Source: JBGVSA01 sp049840475 (GTDB taxonomy: Bacteria; Pseudomonadota; Gammaproteobacteria; Burkholderiales; Rhodocyclaceae). Taken from it: DNA of 64,000 bases. The stretch is from NCBI GenBank assembly GCA_049840475.1, contig JASGKX010000001.1, positions 1,488,001 through 1,552,000 of the forward strand. The letters run 5' to 3'. This document shows positions 46,935 through 56,569 of the stretch, piece after piece. Below the pieces are notes generated by a model. That model saw only the letters and a program-made list of their open reading frames with translations, was not told the origin of the DNA and searched no databases. The translations under genes were made by a program, and so were the position numbers. The stretch's first letter is position 1, and each line of letters opens with the position of its first letter.

Positions 46935-48417
46935 ATGCACTATCAGGACCTGCGCGATTTCATCGCGCAACTCGAAGCCCGCGGCGAACTCAAGCGCATC
47001 AGCGTGCCGGTCAACACGCATCTTGAGATGACGGAGATCGCCGATCGCGTATTACGCGCCGGAGGCCCGGCACTGTTGTTCGAGAAGCCCCACACACAGG
47101 GCCGCGCGCATAGCGTACCGGTACTCGCCAACCTGTTCGGTACGCCACAACGCGTGGCTTACGGCATGGGCGAGGAAGGGGATTGGCAAGGCGCGCTGCG
47201 CGAGGTGGGCAAGTTGCTGGCGTTCCTCAAGGAGCCGGAGCCGCCCAAGGGGTTGAAGGATGCATGGGAGAAGCTGCCTGTCTTCCGCCAGGTGATGAAT
47301 ATGTCGCCCTCCGTCACGCGCAAGGCGCCGTGCCAGGAGGTTGTCGTTGAAGGCGACGCGGTCGATCTGTCAACGCTGCCAATTCAACACTGTTGGCCGG
47401 GAGACGTCGCACCGCTGATCACGTGGGGGCTGGTCGTTACGCGCGGCCCGCACAAGACGCGCCAGAACCTGGGCATTTATCGCCAGCAGGTGATCGGCCG
47501 CAATCGCGTCATCATGCGCTGGCTGGCGCATCGCGGCGGCGCGCTGGATTTTCGTGAACACCAGCTCGCGCACCCGGGCGAGCCATTCCCGGTAGCCGTG
47601 GTGCTGGGTTGTGATCCTGCGACGATCCTGGGCGCTGTGACGCCGGTGCCCGATACGCTGTCGGAGTATCAGTTTGCCGGTCTGCTGCGCGGCGCGAAGA
47701 CTGAACTGACCAACTGTATCGACTCGGATCTGCAAGTGCCGGCGCGTGCCGAGATCGTGCTGGAAGGCGTCATCCACCCCGGTGACATGGCGCCCGAGGG
47801 CCCGTATGGCGATCACACCGGTTACTACAACGAAGTGGCCGAGTTCCCCGTGTTCACGGTTGAACGTATTACGCACCGGACGGCCCCCATCTATCACAGC
47901 ACTTACACGGGCAAGCCGCCCGACGAACCGGCGATGCTCGGACTGGCGCTCAACGAGGTGTTCGTGCCGCTGCTGCAACGCCAGTTCACCGAGATCGTGG
48001 ACTTCTACCTGCCGCCGGAAGGTTGCTCGTACCGTCTCGCGGTGGTGTCGATCCGCAAGCAGTATCCCGGCCATGCCAAGCGCGTGATGTTTGGTATCTG
48101 GAGCTTCCTGCGCCAGTTCATGTACACCAAGTTCATCATCGTGGTGGACGAGGATGTCGAACATCCGCTCGTGGCAGGAAGTGATCTGGGCGATGACTAC
48201 GCGGGTCAACGCCGCGCGTGATACCTTGATCGCCGAGAACACGCCCATCGACTACCTTGATTTCGCCTCGCCCGAAGCGGGCCTGGGCAGCAAGATGGGG
48301 ATCGATGCCACCAACAAGTGGCCGGGCGAGACGCATCGAGAATGGGGGCGCGCCATCGAGATGGACGATGACGTCAAGCGTCGCGTGGATGAGATGTGGG
48401 CCTCGTTGGGCCTGTAG
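46935..48417 (+). CDS. ubiD: 3-octaprenyl-4-hydroxybenzoate decarboxylase UbiD (frameshift in the data)
   Basis: A prenylated-FMN decarboxylase of ubiquinone synthesis, about 493 residues once one extra base is removed. The first frame contains ITWGLVVTRGPHKTRQNLGIYRQQ, GRNRVIMRWLAHRGGALDF, PVAVVLGCDPATILGAVTPVPD and EGPYGDHTGYYNE, including the R-x-E-D catalytic region. At about 48159 an extra G in GATGTCGAACATC shifts the frame, and the remaining IRSWQEVIWAMTTRVNAARD... to WASLGL continues in another frame to 48417. The ATG at 46935 is preferred to TTG 46926. The total length equals normal UbiD, so a sequence error is likely. Confidence 0.9.
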
Positions 48418-48445
48418 AACAACCGGTTCCGGGCAAGGAGTGGCC

Positions 48446-48886
48446 ATGCCGAAAGACGACGACAACATCATTGACGTAGAGCCCAGCAATCCGGGGCTCG
48501 TGCCGTTGCGTGGCCGTGGTGATGGATTGGTGACACTCACCCATGTGATCTACGGACTGCATGCCTTGTCGGTGCTGATCGGCGTGACCACAGCGGCGAC
48601 CATCGTCGGCAGCTTTGTCTTTGGACTGCCCTCGATCCTGGCGGTCATCCTCAACTACATCAAGCGCGGCGACGTGCGTGGCACGTGGCTCGAGAGCCAC
48701 TTCAGCTGGCAGATCCGCACCTTCTGGTTCGCGTTGCTGTGGTGCGTGGTGATCGCCGTCCTGATGCTCACCATTGTCGGTATTCCCATCGCACTCATCG
48801 GCTTGCTGGTGGTCGGCGTATGGGTGGTGTATCGCATCGCGCGCGGTTGGCTGGTGCTCAAGGAACGCCGTCCGCTCGAACCTTGA
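48446..48886 (+). CDS. DUF4870-like small membrane protein
   Basis: 146 residues with three to four hydrophobic helices: HVIYGLHALSVLIGVTTAATIVGSF, the loop YIKRGDVRGTWLESHFSWQIRTFW, then LLWCVVIAVLMLTIVGIPIALIGLLVVGVWVVYRIARG. The E-S-H-F-x-WQ-RTFW segment is typical of DUF4870-type proteins. The N-terminal 25 residues are acidic. Function unknown. A CAAGGAG site six bases before ATG 48446 fixes the start. It is 28 bases after ubiD on the same strand. Confidence 0.85.
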   Translation: MPKDDDNIIDVEPSNPGLVPLRGRGDGLVTLTHVIYGLHALSVLIGVTTAATIVGSFVFGLPSILAVILNYIKRGDVRGTWLESHFSWQIRTFWFALLWCVVIAVLMLTIVGIPIALIGLLVVGVWVVYRIARGWLVLKERRPLEP

Positions 48887-48991
48887 CGTTGGGCGCGCCG
48901 ACCGTCCCGCGACCATGGTGCGCAGCGTCATGCCTTTGGCGTGAGCTTTGCGTAAGCTCCGCGCATCTTCCATCTCGTTTGCCATGAAATC

Positions 48992-49606
48992 ATGACACCG
49001 CTTTGCCGCATTGCCGCCCTCCTGGCCATCATCGTAGGTCTGGGCGGATGCGCTACGGCGTATCAGGCGCGCGGCATGACCGGCGGATATCAGGACGAGA
49101 AGATCGACGATAGCCGCTATCGCGTCGAGTTCTTCGGTAACGGACACGCGTCCAAGGAGCGTGTGTGGAACTTCTGGATCTATCGCTGTGCCGAGCTGAC
49201 GATATCCAAGGGCTACACGTATTTCCGCGTTGAACCGCTTCCGAAGTCGGGTTGGCTTGATGAGTCGGCCATCCGCCCTGCTGTGTTCGACGGCATACGT
49301 GATGGCTTCATCAAGACCGCTGGCGCGCCGGTGTTCATCTATATGCCGGGCGGCACGATCACGACCTGGAGCAGCCGGGGCATCGTGACGATGTTCAGTG
49401 ATCCGGTGCCGGCCAATGTCCATTACGCGCTGCGCGCACAATCCATCCTGGATGACCTCGATGCCTACGTGAAGTCGGATGGCAAGGAACCGGCACGGCC
49501 CGAGAAAGAAATCGTTGCGCGTGCCCTGGTTCCATTGGGGGTGTTTTCGTTCCCGACCATTCCGTCTGCACCTTTGAAACCGAAGAGCGCGTCGCCGACC
49601 ATTTGA
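48992..49606 (+). CDS. Lipoprotein of the CC0125/CC1285 type
   Basis: A 204-residue lipoprotein: signal MTPLCRIAALLAIIVGLGGC with lipobox LGGC. The mature part has TGGYQDEKIDDSRYRVEFFGNGHASKERV and YRCAELTISKGYTYFRVE, the layout of CC0125/CC1285-family proteins (GY-D--I---RY-V-F-GN ... R-AELT---GY--F). Role unknown. It is preceded by a 105-base gap with no clear terminator. The C-terminus is Pro/Ser/Lys-rich. Confidence 0.82.
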   Translation: MTPLCRIAALLAIIVGLGGCATAYQARGMTGGYQDEKIDDSRYRVEFFGNGHASKERVWNFWIYRCAELTISKGYTYFRVEPLPKSGWLDESAIRPAVFDGIRDGFIKTAGAPVFIYMPGGTITTWSSRGIVTMFSDPVPANVHYALRAQSILDDLDAYVKSDGKEPARPEKEIVARALVPLGVFSFPTIPSAPLKPKSASPTI

Positions 49607-49660
49607 GCGTCGCCCTCATAGCCCGGCGGACAAGGGGCAGGTGCACCGTCGCACGATGTA

Positions 49661-50173
49661 TCAGGCGGCACAGCCTTCCGCGAATCGTTCGCTCGCAAGC
49701 CTGCCTAGTTCTTCGGCCGACAATACGGTATCGAGCTTGAGTGCAATGACAAATTCATCCTCGACACGCGCCATGCCGTGGATGAAGTCCGCGCGCAGAT
49801 GGGTGCCGAAACTTGGTGGCGGTTCGATGTTCGCATCGGCGATCTCCATGACTTCGCACACCGCGTTGACCATGACGCCGATGATGTGATGGTTCTCGTC
49901 ATGCATTTCCACGATCACCACGCAAGTGCGTGGATTGATGGCGGTCTGCCCGCGTCCGAAGCGTGCTGTCAGGTCGATCACCGGCACCACCGAGCCTCTC
50001 AGGTTGAGCACGCCACGCACGAAGGTTGGCATCATCGGGACTTCAGTGAGCGAGCGGAACTCGATGATCTCCTTGATGTTCAGGATGTTCGCCGCAAAGC
50101 GTTCGCGGCCAAGCGAGAAGATCAGGTATTGGCCGCCTGTGCCGTTTGTGTCGGGCTGTGATGCGATTCGCAT
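49661..50173 (-). CDS. cheW: Chemotaxis coupling protein CheW
   Basis: A 170-residue CheW-like adaptor linking receptors to CheA. It shows the two-subdomain SH3-like pattern: QYLIFSLGRERFAANILNIKEIIEF, VPMMPTFVRGVLNLRGSVVPVIDLTARFG, and FIHGMARVEDEFVIALKLDTVLS. It lies 12 bases downstream of the chemoreceptor gene on the same strand, so the pair is probably co-expressed as a receptor-CheW unit apart from the main che operon. Confidence 0.92.
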   Translation of the reverse strand: MRIASQPDTNGTGGQYLIFSLGRERFAANILNIKEIIEFRSLTEVPMMPTFVRGVLNLRGSVVPVIDLTARFGRGQTAINPRTCVVIVEMHDENHHIIGVMVNAVCEVMEIADANIEPPPSFGTHLRADFIHGMARVEDEFVIALKLDTVLSAEELGRLASERFAEGCAA

Positions 50174-50185
50174 GATGTCCCCCGT

Positions 50186-52192
50186 TCAGAAGCGGACGTA
50201 GCCGGATTCGTCGCCGCTGCGCACGAATTCTCGGGTTCGCGTCGCCGGGCGGCGGGGGGTTTCCGGAGCGCTGCCTTCGACTCGGAAAAAGCCCATCAGC
50301 GCCTGGAGCTGTTGCGCCTGGCTGCTCATGGCTTCCGACGTGGCCGATAGTTCTTCGGACGAAGAGGCATTCTGTTGTGTCGTCTGGTTGAGCTGATTCA
50401 TCGCACCATTGATCTGCGCCGCTGCGTGCGCTTGCTCACGCGAAGCCGCGGTGATCTCCTGTACCAGATCGGCCGTTTTGCGGATCGACGGGACGATTTC
50501 CTGCAGCAGGCCACCCGCATGCTCCGCCAGACTGACGCTGGAGCCGGCGACTTCGCTGATCTCCTGTGCTGCCACCTGACTGCGCTCGGCCAGCTTGCGT
50601 ACCTCCACGGCTACCACCGCAAACCCCTTGCCGTGCTCACCGGCGCGGGCTGCTTCGATGGCGGCGTTGAGTGCAAGCAGATTGGTCTGGTAGGCGATGT
50701 CGTCGATGATGCCGATCTTCTGTGCGATCTGCTTCATCGCCTGCACGGTGTCGCCCACGGCTTTGCCGCCGACTTCTGCGTCGCGCGACGCCTTGTTGGC
50801 GATGCCATCGGTGGCGGTGGCGTTTTCGGTGTTCTGCCCGATCGATGCCGACATCTGCTCGATCGAGGCGGACGTTTCTTCTACGCTTGCCGCCTGCTCG
50901 CTGGCGGCCTGCGACAACGCTTGCGAAGTTGCGCTGATCTGTTCCGAGGCGGACGCCAGCGATTCCGCCGAGATGCGCACGTCGGTGATGATCTGCGCCA
51001 GACGGCTTACGGTGTTATTGACCGCAGACTTGAGTTCTTCAAAGGTGCCGGCGTAACTGCGCTTCATCGACACGGTGAGGTCGCCCGATTCGACCTTGCC
51101 GAGCACGCTGCGCAGTTCGTCGATGGGCGTCGATACGGCATCCATCACGCCGTTGAGTGCTTCGATCAACAGACGGAATTGCCCGCGGTGCGCGGCCGCC
51201 TCGCCGCGCTGGTTGAGCTCACCTTTCTGCACGGCAGTCGCGAGCATGCGCGCGTCGGCAATCGATTGGTTCAGCGGGTTGATGACTGCATCAAGCGTGG
51301 CATTCACGCCTTCGACGATGCGGCGGTAGTCCCCCTCGTGGCGACCGGCATCCGCGCGTACGTCAAGTTTGAGATCGACGGCCGCCGCGGCCAGCATGCT
51401 GGCGTCATCGATCAAGGCGCGCACATTGGATTGCAGCGCACGCATGCTGTTCGACCAGCTGGCCGACCTCGTCGCGCGAGTGGTGCTCAAGTGAGAACGA
51501 CAGATCGCCCTTCGCCATGCGGTTGGCCGCTGCGACGACTGTGCCGACCGGATGGGTAATGCTGCGGGTGATGAAAAGGCCGACCAAGCCAGCGGCGACT
51601 ACCGACAGCGTGGTCAGCACCAGGATGGCCAGCATGGCGGCGTCGGCAGTTTTTTGGCTGTCTTCGCCTGCATGACTCATGAGTTCGCCCTGATAGTCGA
51701 TCAGCGCTTCGACTGCGCTGATGTAGGCCTCCTGTGTGGTACGCATGTCACCCATCAGCAGCGCCGTCGCCTCGTCGCGCTTGTCGCTGCTGACCAAGGT
51801 GGTCAGTTTTGTGACGGCGGCGCGATAGGCATCGCCGCGAGTGGTGACCTCGCGCAGCAGTTCGCGTCCATGATCGGTGTGGATAGCTTTGTCGAGCTTC
51901 GCTGTTTGCTCGACGATGCGCTTGACCGCTTCGGGTACGTGCGCAAGTTCGGCACGGGACTGCTCATCGTGCAGCATCACCGCGTTGCGCGTGGCAAGGG
52001 CCATGGCGTTGACGTCGTTGATGATGGCATTGGCCCAGACGGTCTTGGGAACAGCTCGCCCACCATGGTGCCGAGCTGGCGATTGATCTGGCTGATGCGC
52101 GTGTAACCCACGACAGACACGGCCAGCAGCAGGAGGAGTACCAGTGCGAATCCCAGTGTCAGGCGCGTGCCGATTTTCAGGTTCTTGATCAT
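50186..52192 (-). CDS. Methyl-accepting chemotaxis protein with two frameshifts
   Basis: Reconstructed length is about 668 residues. The first frame starts at ATG 52192 with TM1 (LTLGFALVLLLLLAVSVVGY) and runs to about 52048, where one base seems missing (GGG where GGGG is expected; reading FPKTVWANAI). The second frame carries the helical sensor and TM2 (AAMLAILVLTTLSVVAAGLVGLFI), then breaks at about 51446 by one extra base. The third frame has an extended HAMP-like linker and the signalling tip IAYQTNLLALNAAIEAARAGEHGKGFAVVAVEVRKLAERS, with a C-terminal tail. Either a pseudogene or two sequence errors. 52193-52682 upstream is non-coding. Confidence 0.85.
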
Positions 52193-52682
52193 GACGTTCC
52201 GCTTTCCGGTTTGACGATATTGATTTGTCGTAATGGCCCCTGCGGGGTTTCAAACTGAATCGCACCAGATCGATGCCTCGCAGCGGCCGGGTGCGCTGCG
52301 CGCGAACCCGCCTCCGTGATTGCGGCGCGATTGGTTGGCTGTCTAACGGAGTGGCAATTGGAAAGTTGAGGAAAGTTGCGTGAGGTGGTGCGAGTGACGG
52401 TGAGTCGCGGGTGAGTCGTACGCTGTCTGGCACGCATCAGAAACGGGACGCAGGCGCAGAGGTTGTCCGGCAGATCGACAGGTTTATGGGGCTTTGAGGC
52501 GCCCATATCGATCCAGATTGTCAGGCAGCCTGTGTGCAGAACGTTGCTCGAAATGTGCACTACGCACAAAAGGGCAGGCGATGCGTCATCACCTCAAACG
52601 GCGTGAAATGCGCGTGCGAAATCCCAAGGCATGCCATCGGGATTACGCGTGCGTGGTAGTCGCCGGGCGGCGACGGGGAGGC
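52193..52682. other. Intergenic region
   Basis: 490 bases between the chemoreceptor start and the end of the DUF2486-like gene. It should contain the receptor promoter. No palindrome, terminator or small gene that I can support. Confidence 0.5.
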
Positions 52683-53458
52683 TTACAGCAGGGCCGACAG
52701 CTTGTCCGAAATCTCGGGCAGCAAAGTGGCGCGCATGTGCGCGGTGGTCTGGATGCGCAAGCGTTCGACCAATGCGTCGAGTTCGCCGGAAATGATCTGC
52801 GGCAGTTCGCGTGCGATCCACCCGTCGATGGCCTGAGCGATGTAGGCGTCCAGTTCGATGAGGCGTTCGCCCATCTGTTCGGACGCCGCTTGGCGCGCCT
52901 CGCGGTGAATGTCGGCGATAACTTCTTCGCTGGGGCGGGCACTGGCAGCGGCCTCACTGCGCGCTGCATCGATGGCGCCGGCATGCTCGACGGCAAGTGC
53001 TTCGCGTGCGCGAGCCACGGCCTCTTCGATGGCGCGTTCCTGCGCGCGCAGCATTTCGTCGCGCGTGCGCTGCACGGCGTCATCGATGAGCACGTTCTAC
53101 CTGTTCTTGCGAAAGGCCTTCGGGCGCCTGTTGCACGACCAGATCGCGTGGCGGGCCCGCGATGGCCTGTCGAACCGTCGGCAGGTCGATCTGCTGGATA
53201 GCCGGGCCGTGCATGGGCGGCAGTTCGGCATCGTTGAGCAGGTTCTACGGTATCGGTCAGCGTGATGTCATCGAGCTCTTCGGACAACAGGATGTCGTTG
53301 TCCATGGCGTCCGTCAGCTCCGGCAGATCATCGTCGATCTCTTCGATCAGCAGGGGCAGGTCGTCGTTGGGCTGCGTGTCGGCGCGATGACGCCGGATTA
53401 GCGCATCGGCCTTGGAGATCAACACGTCATCCGCGTCATTCACTGCCGGCATGGTCAT
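52683..53458 (-). pseudogene. DUF2486-like acidic protein next to holC, frameshifted
   Basis: Reconstructed length is about 258 residues. The N-terminal frame (MTMPAVNDADDVLISKADALIRR, then an acidic LPLLIEEIDDDLPELTDAMD stretch) breaks at about 53247. A middle piece reading LLNDAELPPMHGPAIQQIDLP follows in another frame. A second break at about 53097-53101 leads to the helical C-terminus (LIDDAVQRTRDEMLRAQER... to SDKLSALL). Position directly after holC and the acidic helical character fit the DUF2486 family of Burkholderiales; function unknown. ATG 53458 overlaps the holC stop. Each break is one extra base. Confidence 0.7.
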
Positions 53459-53877
53459 TCCGTTCGGTTCAGGTCGTAGGCTTCGATGGCGTAGCCCTGC
53501 TGCTTGTAATACTGCCAGCGGCGGCGTGCCAGGTCGCGGTCCTCGCCATCGCGCGAGACGACTTCGACCAGCAAGGCATAACGTTCATAGTCGGCTGGCG
53601 GTTCCAGGCCGAGATTGATCAGTACGTCGCTGTGCGGCGCATTGTCCCCATCGCGGGTAAGCACCACCGGGGTGCGTTGCGCGAGCGGCGAAGCGGCTGC
53701 GACGTGCGGCACGAACGATAACGGTTGCGCGCTCCACAGTGCCTGGTCGAAGCGGCGCGAGACCTCGGGATCGGGGGCGTAGACCACGATCCGCCGCCCC
53801 TGCTTCACCGCCTTGGTGGCGATGGAGCAGGCCGCCATCAGGCGGTTGGGGGCGTTGTGGTAGAACTTGATTTCCAT
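53455..53877 (-). CDS. holC: DNA polymerase III chi subunit
   Basis: A 140-residue clamp-loader accessory protein that, with psi, links the replisome to SSB. Family features: MEIKFYHNAPNRLMAACSIATKAVKQGRRIVVYAPDPEVSRRFDQALW, PHSDVLINLGLEPP and a C-terminal RRRWQYYKQQGYAIEAYDL. Length is normal. It follows pepA by ten bases on the same strand, the usual pepA-holC arrangement. Confidence 0.94.
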   Translation of the reverse strand: MEIKFYHNAPNRLMAACSIATKAVKQGRRIVVYAPDPEVSRRFDQALWSAQPLSFVPHVAAASPLAQRTPVVLTRDGDNAPHSDVLINLGLEPPADYERYALLVEVVSRDGEDRDLARRRWQYYKQQGYAIEAYDLNRTE

Positions 53878-53887
53878 CGATGCCCGG

Positions 53888-55378
53888 TCAGCGGCCTGCG
53901 TGAGCGATCAGGTAGCTCGTGAGCAGCGGCACCGGGCGGCCGGTGGCGCCTTTCTCCGCGCCGGATTTCCACGCTGTGCCGGCGATATCCAGATGCGCCC
54001 ACTTGTAGCTCTTGGTAAAGCGCGACAGGAAGCATGCGGCGGTGACGCTGCCCGCCGGGCGGCCGCCGATGTTGGCCATGTCGGCGAAGTTGCTCTTGAG
54101 CTGCTCCTGGTAGTCATCCCACAGCGGCATGTGCCAGGCGCGGTCGCCGCAGTCTTGACCGAGGTCCTGCAATTCACGCGCAAAGGTGTCGTCGTTCGAG
54201 AACAGCCCGCTCGGGTGGTGGCCCAGCGCGATGATGCATGCGCCGGTGAGCGTGGCGATATCGATGACCGCTGCCGGCTTGAAGCGCTCTGCGTAGGTCA
54301 GCGCATCGCACAGGATCAGGCGGCCTTCGGCGTCGGTATTGAGCACTTCGATGGTCTGGCCTGACAGCGAGGTGACCACGTCGCCCGGCTTGGTGGCGGT
54401 GCCGCTGGGCAGGTTTTCGGTGGCGGGGATGAGGCCGATCACGTTGATCGGCAGCGCGAGTTCGGAGATGGCTTTGAAAGTGCCGAGCACCGATGCTGCG
54501 CCGCACATGTCGTACTTCATCTCGTCCATGCCTTCGCCCGGCTTGATCGATATGCCGCCGGAATCGAAAGTCACGCCCTTGCCGACGAGGACGACAGGGG
54601 CTTCTTTGGCTTTGCCGCCGTTGTAGTGCAGCACGATGAAGCGCGGTGCCTCATGCGAGCCGCGCGACACCGACAGGAACGAACCCATGCCGATCTTCTC
54701 GATACCGGCACGGTCGAACACTTCGACCTTGAGCTTGTATTGCTTGCCAAGTTTCTTGGCGGTGTCGGCCAGGTACGTCGGGGTGCAATAGTTGGCGGGC
54801 AGGTTGCCCAGGTCACGCGTCAGCGCCATGCCGCTGGCGATGGCTGCGCCCTGCGCGAGCGCAGCCTTGGTGGCGTTGTCGCTCTTGCCCACGAGCAGCA
54901 TCTCGACTTTCGTCAGGCGCTTGCCTTGGGACTTGCTGTCCTTTTTGCCGTAGGGCGCTTCGTATTTGTAGGTGGCGTCGAACAGCGCCTGGGCTGCGAC
55001 GCGCAGCGTCCAGGGCAGATCGCGTGAGCCGGCGACAAAATCAGTGGCGCACAGGGCTGCGCTCGTTGCGCGGCTGCCTGCCAGCCACTTGCCTACGGCT
55101 GCCAGTGCGCTGCGCACGGCCTTGTCGCCGAATTCGTCGCGTTTGCCGAGGCTGACCACCAGCACGCGTTCGGCCGCTACGCCGGCCAACTCCGGCAGGG
55201 CCAGGAGCGTGCCGCTCTTTTCTTCGAGGTCACGGGCAATCAGGCGCGAGAGCTGGCCAGCGCTCGCGGCATCGACGGCCAGACCTTGTGCGCTGAGCGC
55301 GCCGTCGGAAAAAACCGGGACAACCAGTGCGCCGGTTTTGAGCTTTTCGGGGGCGGAGGCTTTTATGCTAAATTCCAT
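53888..55378 (-). CDS. pepA: Leucyl aminopeptidase PepA
   Basis: A 496-residue M17 di-zinc aminopeptidase. The metal-binding and catalytic region is intact: GKGVTFDSGGISIKPG, MKYDMCGAASVLG, PATENLPSGTATKPGDV and the signature NTDAEGRL. The N-terminal macro-like domain begins MEFSIKASAPEKLKTGALVVPVF. ATG 55378 is chosen over a codon seven residues upstream. It releases N-terminal amino acids from peptides. Relatives also bind DNA, which cannot be inferred here. It is divergent from lptF. Confidence 0.95.
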   Translation of the reverse strand: MEFSIKASAPEKLKTGALVVPVFSDGALSAQGLAVDAASAGQLSRLIARDLEEKSGTLLALPELAGVAAERVLVVSLGKRDEFGDKAVRSALAAVGKWLAGSRATSAALCATDFVAGSRDLPWTLRVAAQALFDATYKYEAPYGKKDSKSQGKRLTKVEMLLVGKSDNATKAALAQGAAIASGMALTRDLGNLPANYCTPTYLADTAKKLGKQYKLKVEVFDRAGIEKIGMGSFLSVSRGSHEAPRFIVLHYNGGKAKEAPVVLVGKGVTFDSGGISIKPGEGMDEMKYDMCGAASVLGTFKAISELALPINVIGLIPATENLPSGTATKPGDVVTSLSGQTIEVLNTDAEGRLILCDALTYAERFKPAAVIDIATLTGACIIALGHHPSGLFSNDDTFARELQDLGQDCGDRAWHMPLWDDYQEQLKSNFADMANIGGRPAGSVTAACFLSRFTKSYKWAHLDIAGTAWKSGAEKGATGRPVPLLTSYLIAHAGR

Positions 55379-55495
55379 CGGACATTTTCCTGTTAACAAG
55401 TTCTGGGAACCAGACGGCGTGCGCGCATCGATCCGCGGTGGCGAGCATTATTGCCCCGCCCGTCTGGCTCCGTCAAAGCACACACTCCAACGACA

Positions 55496-56569
55496 ATGAT
55501 CTTCCGGCGCGCGGCCCTGCGCGAATTCGCCAGTACCGCGGCGGCTGTTTCGGCAGCCTTGGTCGTCATTCTGGTCACCATCATCCTGATCCGCCTGCTC
55601 TCGCAGGCCGCGGGCGGCCGCGTGCCGGCCGATGCCGTGGTGGCGCTGATCGGGTTTTCGGCGCTCAACCACTTGCCGGTGGTGCTGGCGCTGTCGACCT
55701 TCATTGCGGTGCTGTTGTCGCTGACACGCAGCTACCGCGATTCCGAAATGGTGGTGTGGTTCGCCTCCGGTCTGCCGCTGACGGCCTGGTTCAACCCGGT
55801 GCTGCGCTTTGCCATCCCTGTGGCACTGGTGGTGGGCGGGATGTCGTTGTTCCTGTCGCCCTGGGCGCAGGGGCAGGCCGCGGAATACCGTAAGCAGTTG
55901 GAAAACCGCGACGAGGTGTCGCAAGTGTCGCCGGGCATGTTCCGCGAATCCGCTTCGGCCCAGCGCGTGTTTTTTGTCGAGTCGGTGTTGACGGACGACG
56001 GCAAGGTGAAGAACGTCTTCATCAACCAGACTCAGGCCGGCCACCAGAGCGTGACGGTATCGGCCGAAGGCATCATCGAGCGGGCACCCAACGGCGACCG
56101 CTTTGCCGTGCTGCTCAATGGCCGCCGCTACGAAGGCGAGCCGGGTACGGCATCGTTCCGCGTGACGCGCTTTGATCGCTACGCCATCCGGATCGAGCCG
56201 CGTGAAGTCGGCGAAATCGAATTGACACCAAAGATCACCCAGACGCCCAACCTGATTGCGCTGCCGACGCCGGCCAATCTGGGCGAGCTGTCGTGGCGTA
56301 TCGGCCTGCCGGTGGCGACGGTGCTGCTGGCGTTGCTGGCGATTCCGCTGTCGTTCGTGAATCCGCGCGCAGGGCGTACCAACAACATGCTGTTCGCGGT
56401 GCTGACGTTCGCCGCGTACGTTAACTTCATGGGTATTGCCCAGGCTTGGATATCGCAAGGCAAGATGTCGCCGCATATCGGGCTGTGGGTGGTGCACGCC
56501 TTTATGTTCGTGCTGCTGCTGGTGCTGTTCGGCTGGCGGCTTGCGCCTAACCTGCGGCGCTCGCAATGA
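55496..56569 (+). CDS. lptF: LPS export system permease LptF
   Basis: A 357-residue inner-membrane subunit of LptB2FG, which extracts LPS and passes it to LptC. The N-terminal half has three helices (TAAAVSAALVVILVTIILIRLL; INHL-type FSALNHLPVVLALSTFIAVLLSLTRSYRDSEMVVWFASG). A periplasmic jelly-roll of about 150 residues follows, and three C-terminal helices including RIGLPVATVLLALLAIPLSFVNPRAGR. The stop overlaps lptG. It is divergent from pepA with about 117 bases between starts. Confidence 0.95.
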   Translation: MIFRRAALREFASTAAAVSAALVVILVTIILIRLLSQAAGGRVPADAVVALIGFSALNHLPVVLALSTFIAVLLSLTRSYRDSEMVVWFASGLPLTAWFNPVLRFAIPVALVVGGMSLFLSPWAQGQAAEYRKQLENRDEVSQVSPGMFRESASAQRVFFVESVLTDDGKVKNVFINQTQAGHQSVTVSAEGIIERAPNGDRFAVLLNGRRYEGEPGTASFRVTRFDRYAIRIEPREVGEIELTPKITQTPNLIALPTPANLGELSWRIGLPVATVLLALLAIPLSFVNPRAGRTNNMLFAVLTFAAYVNFMGIAQAWISQGKMSPHIGLWVVHAFMFVLLLVLFGWRLAPNLRRSQ

